DNA of 5,800 nt from Spirochaetia bacterium (lineage in GTDB: Bacteria > Spirochaetota > Spirochaetia > Treponematales > Breznakiellaceae): NCBI GenBank assembly GCA_025997895.1, contig BNVF01000109.1:1-5800 (forward strand). Reading direction: 5' to 3'. The translations under genes were made by a program, and so were the position numbers. The notes under the pieces were generated by a model. The model searched no databases, was not told the DNA's origin, and worked only from the letters and a program-made list of their open reading frames with translations. Of the stretch, positions 4,811 through 5,800 are shown one piece after another; the first letter of the stretch is position 1; every line of letters begins with the position of its first letter.

Positions 4811-5527
4811 ATGAAAATTATTAGTTGGAATTGTGGAGGCTGGGCTTGTGGTGGTTTTAATGATGAACGTCTAGACATATTATTATCAAATAAGCCAGAA
4901 ATTATTATTATACAAGAATGTACCGAAAAAGAATTTAATAATATAAAATATCAATGTAAGTCAAGATATTGGTATGGAGATGATAAAGAAGAAAGCTATA
5001 AAGGTATTGCATTATTTTCAAATACATATAATATAAAAACACATGAGAAATTTAATAATAATTTTCGTTATGTAGTTCCTTATGAAATTGATGGTTTGAT
5101 AGATCAGAAAATTGTTTTATTGTCAGTTTGGACTAAAAAGCCATTTGATGGAACAGATGATTATCAAAAAACAATATTTGATGCATTGAATTTTTATAAA
5201 TTCAATTTACCTTTAATTGTAATAGGAGACTTTAATACAGGGGCTAATAATGAATTTGTGACTAGGTATAATAAATTATACGAAGAATTAAGTAAATATA
5301 ATTTAAAAAATTGTACAAAGAATACATCTTATGAATATGAATTTACATTTTACCATGATGGTCAAAAAAAATTTTATACCAATGATTATTGTTTTATATC
5401 TGAACAATTTGGAATAAATTATATAAATATTCCAAATAAAAATGAATGGGAAGAAATCAGTCTAAATAAAATTCGATGGAAAAAACTTTCTGATCATTGT
5501 CCTATAGAGATTGATATAAAAATTTAA
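4811..5527 (+). CDS. Endonuclease/exonuclease/phosphatase (EEP) family protein
   Basis: The 238-residue protein matches the EEP (DNase I/exonuclease III-like) fold from end to end. Visible motifs in order: ISWNCGG with metal-site N7; IIIIQE with catalytic E36; YKGIALFS (63-70); VIGDFNTG with D140 and N142; NDYCFIS with D192; and the C-terminal LSDHCPIEIDI with D228-H229. These cover the usual metal-binding and catalytic residues, so an active Mg-dependent phosphodiesterase or nuclease is likely; the substrate (DNA, RNA or a small phosphoester) cannot be read from sequence. There is no signal peptide, so it is probably cytoplasmic. AAAGGA (4797-4802) lies 8 bases before the ATG. It is the only gene in its cassette. 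A defence or nucleic-acid-processing role is inference from the integron setting. Confidence 0.92.
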   Translation: MKIISWNCGGWACGGFNDERLDILLSNKPEIIIIQECTEKEFNNIKYQCKSRYWYGDDKEESYKGIALFSNTYNIKTHEKFNNNFRYVVPYEIDGLIDQKIVLLSVWTKKPFDGTDDYQKTIFDALNFYKFNLPLIVIGDFNTGANNEFVTRYNKLYEELSKYNLKNCTKNTSYEYEFTFYHDGQKKFYTNDYCFISEQFGINYINIPNKNEWEEISLNKIRWKKLSDHCPIEIDIKI

Positions 5528-5555
5528 TAATCTTGTGTGAAGCAGCACAAACTGC

Positions 5556-5724
5556 ACATAACATACGCTATACGCTGCGCCGCAGTAGCGGCTTGGCCTA
5601 CGAAAAAACGCAGTCGGCCTATGGCCTTTGTGCGTTTTTTCTCCGGCACATTTTTGCGGTTGCTGGAAACCTGCGGTTTCCTTTATCGCAACCGCAAAAA
5701 CGTCGTATAGCTTTCACGTTATGC
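5556..5724 (+). repeat. attC: attC5 integron recombination site
   Basis: R'' ACATAAC (5556-5562), L'' GCTATACG (5567-5574), its exact complement L' CGTATAGC (5704-5711) and R' GTTATGC (5718-5724). The cut is expected between 5718 and 5719. H1 is shortened to GCCGC-AGTA-GCGGC (5579-5592). H2 has TGCGTTTTTTC, making its stem perfectly paired where the others have one mismatch. The interior resembles attC1, but the R-L spacers ATAC and TTTCAC match attC3, so the site is a mosaic. Confidence 0.92.
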
Positions 5725-5800
5725 GAAATTGCGCTAAAATGGTATAAATGTATAAAAAATCATACAAAAATGAGGCAAAATAAGGTATTGAAATAGAAAA
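5719..5800 (+). mobile_element. 5' end of the next cassette (partial)
   Basis: The sequence after the attC5 cut starts TTATGCGAAAT, like cassette A, and then is AT-rich with no ORF I can support before the window ends. From the pattern in A-D, the attC of this cassette should be preceded by GCGCAACTTCGCATAAC. Confidence 0.7.

Larger units (their letters stand above)
4725..5718 (+). mobile_element. Integron gene cassette D (complete)
   Basis: The unit runs from the cut in attC4 to the G of R' in attC5 and carries one ORF. Its terminal inverted repeats 4724-4743 and 5543-5562 match at 19 of 20 positions, with the single mismatch at position 11. The leader is only 86 bp and holds a near-consensus promoter. 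The coding region is strongly AT-rich. Confidence 0.88.

Noticed and set aside
123..5724. CRISPR array or insertion-sequence family.
   Set aside because: Repeats are about 170 bp and follow each gene, with gene-sized intervals; there is no transposase, no target-site duplications and no spacer-sized units.

Overview
The window is a stretch of a chromosomal (sedentary-type) integron gene-cassette array. I infer a host-associated spirochaete, most likely Treponema. The grounds are an AT-rich background, an LpoB/CsgG-like lipoprotein fused to a DUF1566 domain (a combination I associate with Treponema), and near-identical attC sites within one array. No integrase gene or attI lies in the window. 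All five attC sites share one orientation, so intI/attI should lie to the left.

Layout, all genes on +: the tail of a preceding cassette ORF (2-85) and its attC1 (123-296); cassette A (291-1101), encoding an unrecognised 164-aa protein, with attC2; cassette B (1102-2814), encoding a frameshifted lipoprotein with a CsgG/LpoB-like domain and a DUF1566 domain, with the divergent attC3; cassette C (2815-4724), encoding a 533-aa protein of six zinc-ribbon repeats plus a Vsr/PD-(D/E)XK-like nuclease domain, with attC4; cassette D (4725-5718), encoding a 238-aa endonuclease/exonuclease/phosphatase (EEP) fold protein, with attC5; and the first 82 bases of another cassette (5719-5800). The genes are not an operon. 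Cassettes B and D carry clear -35/-10 promoters with 17-bp spacing, and A and C have weaker ones. The attC sites contain A-tract/T-tract hairpins that may terminate transcription on both strands, so each cassette looks like an insulated unit. C and D encode nuclease-like proteins and are candidate defence cassettes; this is inference.

The most striking result is in the non-coding DNA. Each complete cassette begins and ends with its own 18-24 bp inverted repeat. The repeat extends the R' and R'' boxes well beyond the usual 7 bp and differs from cassette to cassette, which independently confirms the cassette boundaries. In all four pairs the 11th position is a top-strand A/C mismatch that becomes a G/T wobble on the bottom strand. 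The attC interiors form a three-hairpin tree with covarying stems. Nearly all remaining mismatches are also G/T on the bottom strand, and most inner triloops are GNA on that strand. The structure therefore appears tuned for folding of the single-stranded bottom strand, the strand known to be recombined by IntI.
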